Source of the DNA: Trichoplusia ni
Lineage: Eukaryota > Arthropoda > Insecta > Lepidoptera > Noctuidae
Length of the DNA: 64,000 nt
Direction: 5' to 3'
Assembly (NCBI RefSeq): GCF_003590095.1
Contig: NC_039489.1
Span: 744,001-808,000 of the forward strand
Shown: positions 60,771 to 64,000 of the stretch, in pieces
Layout of the letters: each line of letters opens with the position of its first letter
How positions within the stretch are numbered: the first letter of the stretch is position 1
Notes under the pieces: model-generated
Databases searched by the model: none
What the model saw: only the letters and a program-made list of their open reading frames with translations
What the model was told of the DNA's origin: nothing
Program-made: the position numbers and the translations under genes

Positions 60771-61290
60771 TCTAATTTAAATAAAATACCTACGTTAAAT
60801 AGCAAATAATGTTACTGCGTTTTAGAGTACGGGGATTTTTCTACGAATGTTAAACAGTGCCATTCTTGTTTGATTGTTTGTTGTACGATTTGACCTCACA
60901 TCTATACCGGAAAAAAGTTCAAGGAATTAACTAGTAATTAAGACGTGACTAACAACTGCAAGTCTGAGAGTATTTAGAGAATCCTATTACTTAGACTAAG
61001 TCTGATCGACTATCCATTCGTCTGACACCATCTCATGAACCTCAATAGCTGTAATTTAAGTTGTTATTTTCACAGATTATTATATGTCTGTTGTCGCCAT
61101 AATAAAATGGTAAAAATAAAGGTCAAGGCCACGAATTTATTGGATGACCTTCAAATTTATTTGCCACCCAATTGGATTAGCTTTTTTCGCCTATTTGTAT
61201 GAAATCATCCAACTGGTTTATTTAGGTGGAGTTCGTAAATACTGATTCATTACTCTAAAACTTACCCACGACACTCTTAAGCATGCATAG

Positions 61291-61520
61291 TAAATAAATG
61301 CGGACAACATCACATACATTGTTCTGAACCCAAAGTAAGTTGCTAAAGCACTTGTGTTATGGAATTCAGATACAACGAAGGTACCACAAACACCCAGATC
61401 CGAGACAACGTAGAAATGTGATTTTTTTTACATTGACTCGACCGGGGATCGAACCCGGGACCTCAGAGCTAGCGACACCTTGAAACCGGTGCGTACGCCA
61501 CTCGACCACGGAGGTCGTCA
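61291..61520 (-). mobile_element. tRNA-derived SINE, family A (second copy)
   Basis: On the minus strand the head GACGACCTCCGTGGTCGAGT has an A box and GGGTTCGATCCCCGG a B box; the body includes TCTCGGATCTGGGTGTTTGT. It is closely similar to 1920-2143 along the full length. The minus-strand 89-codon frame over it is not a gene. Confidence 0.75.
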
Positions 61521-61944
61521 AATGCATGTATTGATTTATTTGAGACAAAGTAGAACAGCCGAAGCAATATGTAAAGGAAGTAAAAAACTTATAGAACAAG
61601 TGCTGTAACGTTAGAAAACTTGAACATCGTTGCAAACTTTCAATGTATTTTAATTTTAATAGATATTATAAAGACTATGTACGAGCCCATTTGATGACCT
61701 AGAAGAAATAAAAAACAATTCTTCTTTTTATAAAAAGTTTTATAAGTTAATAATATATTTTTTTTATTTTGTATTCAGATTTATATTTTTATAAGATACA
61801 GTTTACAGAAAAAAAATGCACTAATTGACATTATTCTGAATATGTTGTCATGATTTAAATCACCCGTAGGCCCGTTTTCTTTCAGTTTTGGCAAGCAATA
61901 ATTACTTTCTTATATACACATGATTTGGAGAAGACATTGTGTTT

Positions 61945-62117
61945 TTCATTATTAAATGATGTAACGGTTTACTCACGCGTATTTATCGGGGCTCGCTCAG
62001 TTCGACTCGCGATCCCGCCGCGTCTGCTTATGATTAAGGACTCCGGTTGGGTCCGAAACTAGTCGGGCTACCCCGATAAATACGCGTGAGTAAACCGTTA
62101 CATCATTTAATAATGAA
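61945..62117. mobile_element. 173-bp MITE with perfect 47-bp terminal inverted repeats
   Basis: The left arm (61945-61991) starts TTCATTATTAAATGATGTAA and ends TATCGGGG; the right arm (62071-62117) is its exact reverse complement by direct comparison. The interior has TTCGACTCGCGATCCCGCCG and CCGAAACTAGTCGGGCTA. It has no coding capacity. Perfect arms, against decayed relatives at 5755, 15667 and 51260, suggest a recent or conserved copy. Confidence 0.85.
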
Positions 62118-63339
62118 TCAATCTCACGATAGTTATTATAAAAATATTGTGTTTTTCATTAGAATTTATGACCTTTGACTTGTTAATTCAACATTTAACT
62201 TAACAAGATAATGCTGACAGGTTTTAAAGATAATTTAATTAAAAATTGGAATTTAATTTGGAAATACCCAAAAATCAGACAAATGCTAAATCATTTTTAT
62301 TAATTCAAGAATTGGACAAATGCAAAATCATATTTATTAAGTATATAGATAAATGTAGGTATAACGATATATAGTGTTATGTATTCGAATAAGAGCCAAG
62401 CGTTTACAGAATGTTCCCGGTGTGCCAAATAGATTAAACTCATATGACACCAGATTGATAATTACGTAAGAAATTATCTAATCTGATAATAGACTAAAAA
62501 ACATTAATATGTCTATTAGAATAATTTATTTTTTGTCTATTTATCCCTCAATCCTGGAAAAAAGGACCTATTTATTCACACTTTAATTACTGAACTATAA
62601 GGAGTAATTTAAACTAGATTTCAAATCTATATTATGATTGCAAAGAAAAATAAAAATAATAGTGTTAAGTTAAAAAAAATAAAGATATTTTAGGATTCCC
62701 AAGAAAGCGAGTGAAACTGCAAAGCTGAGCTAGTATTAAATACGTCTTTGCTAACACATTTGATAGATTACCATTCTCCCTGAAAATGAAATTATGTAAA
62801 CAACGCCAGGCGCATATAAAGTACTTATTATAACCAATTTATATGCAAGATTCCGTAATTCAGTATTCAATTTTACGACAAAAACGTTAATGTGTTATTT
62901 TCTTAAATATTAATTTCTTTTTTACTCATAACATGAGATATAGATTTAAGAAGCGAACCTGTTAAGATTAAAAACGCGATGTTAAATAAGAATGCAATCC
63001 GGAAAATAAAACATGAACGAATTCACGGGCTAGACCAGTACCAAATTATAAAATTTAATTATTAATGAAATGTAATTGTTTATTTTTAAATATTAATGTT
63101 CTAAAATTTTGATGAAATTAAATTACCTACTGTATTAAATTTTGTCATATTATCAGGTAAAAGTACAATGGACATCAACAATACAATACTATTTGATGCA
63201 GTACAGTCAACAACGAAAGCCGAAACAAACGTAGAAACATGAACTGCCCCATATGATTAACACTCAGTAAGTTTTCGGTAGTATTTGGTATTTAACTCAC
63301 TTAATTCGCCAATTAAAAAGATATCATTATTTATTTTAT

Positions 63340-63586
63340 ACTAGCTGTTGCCCGCGACTTCGTCCGCGTTGTTATATATTATGATTTATACCTGCCCTAT
63401 TTTTTCACATTTCCATTGTATCTTCGCTCCTATTAGTCGCAGCGTGATGGTATATAGCCTATAACCTTCCTTGATGAATGGTCTGTTTAACATAAAAATA
63501 TTTTTTCAATTTGGCCCAGTAGTTCCTGAGATAAGCGCGTTCAAACAAACAAACAAACTCTTCAGCCTTATATATAAGTATATAGA
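63340..63586 (-). mobile_element. Helitron-like element, family 1, flanked by a direct duplication
   Basis: It starts ACTAGCTGTTGCCCGCGACT and ends TATAAGTATATAGA. The preceding 45 bp recur just after the element (about 63626-63670). Confidence 0.65.
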
Positions 63587-63799
63587 TTGCACTCTAGTAT
63601 TTTGGTATATATATTTTGTATAAACCACTTAATTCGCCAATTAAAAAAATATCGTAATTTATTTTATATCATGCAGAAGCCTTGTAAACCTATCAGAATT
63701 CATAAGCTTTTGTTTCTAAATGTGCGTATGCTTACTCTATCCTTTGCAACATATTTTAATGAAAATGCTTTCATGCGAGTTCAAAGCCTTCAGAAAGCC

Positions 63800-63915
63800 T
63801 TCCACTATCTCTAAAAGATATATAATAGTTGTTGTGGGAGGGAGACGACACTCTATACTGAGTATCGTTGTCCTGCTTCCACGATTTCTATATTATAATA
63901 TGAGATATCGTTGTT
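63800..63915. mobile_element. Short TIR-like element related to the GTAGAGCGAC family
   Basis: It has TAATAGTTGTTGTGGGAGGG, GACGACACTCTATACTGAGT and CGTTGTCCTGCTTCCACG in the family order, with weak edges. Two frames over it are artefacts. Confidence 0.35.
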
Positions 63916-64000
63916 TTGCTTCTTGTAGGACTTTAGTCTGGATCTAGACAACTAGCAATAGCTAGCAACTAGCAATTGGTGTCATCAATGAAAATACGTT

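Noticed and set aside
1..64000. CRISPR arrays, bacterial operons, riboswitches, origins
   Set aside because: No regularly spaced identical repeats, Shine-Dalgarno-led genes or prokaryotic gene density; the window is eukaryotic.

Overview
The window is AT-rich, intron- and repeat-dominated eukaryotic DNA that looks lepidopteran. It carries several repeat types typical of moths and butterflies: short Helitron-like elements ending in CTAGT after a GC-rich hairpin, several tRNA-derived SINE families, a 5S-rRNA-like SINE, short TIR elements and LINE tails. There are no operons, long ORFs or prokaryotic signals. Family assignments come from reading motifs by eye, not from database searches.

The only confidently coding DNA is three plus-strand exons of one gene: exon A (22666-22849), exon B (34310-34515) and exon C (34711-34910). 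They encode part of an extracellular ligand-binding domain of the ANF-receptor/periplasmic-binding-protein type I fold found in receptor guanylyl cyclases and natriuretic-peptide-type receptors. The N-terminus, transmembrane segment, kinase-homology and cyclase domains are not visible and should lie in neighbouring windows or in exons too short to recognise.

The main discovery is that B and C appear to be a mutually exclusive exon pair. Both complete the split codon left by exon A, both end one base into a codon, they differ by only 6 nt (206 versus 200), and they encode weakly similar versions of the same structural segment starting at a shared Phe-x-Trp. Splicing A-B-C in series shifts the frame and meets a stop nine codons into C. 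The gene may therefore make two receptors with exchanged ligand-pocket segments.

Layout: 1-22.6 kb is repeats and unrecognised DNA with one weak 91-codon ORF; 22.67-22.85 kb is exon A; 22.85-34.3 kb is an 11.46-kb intron; 34.3-34.9 kb is the B/C cassette; 34.9-64 kb is probable intron or intergenic DNA holding a speculative signal-peptide exon near 39.04 kb, a promoter-like GC-richer patch near 52.5-53.1 kb, and many repeats, including a TIR element at 61.95-62.12 kb with perfect 47-bp arms.
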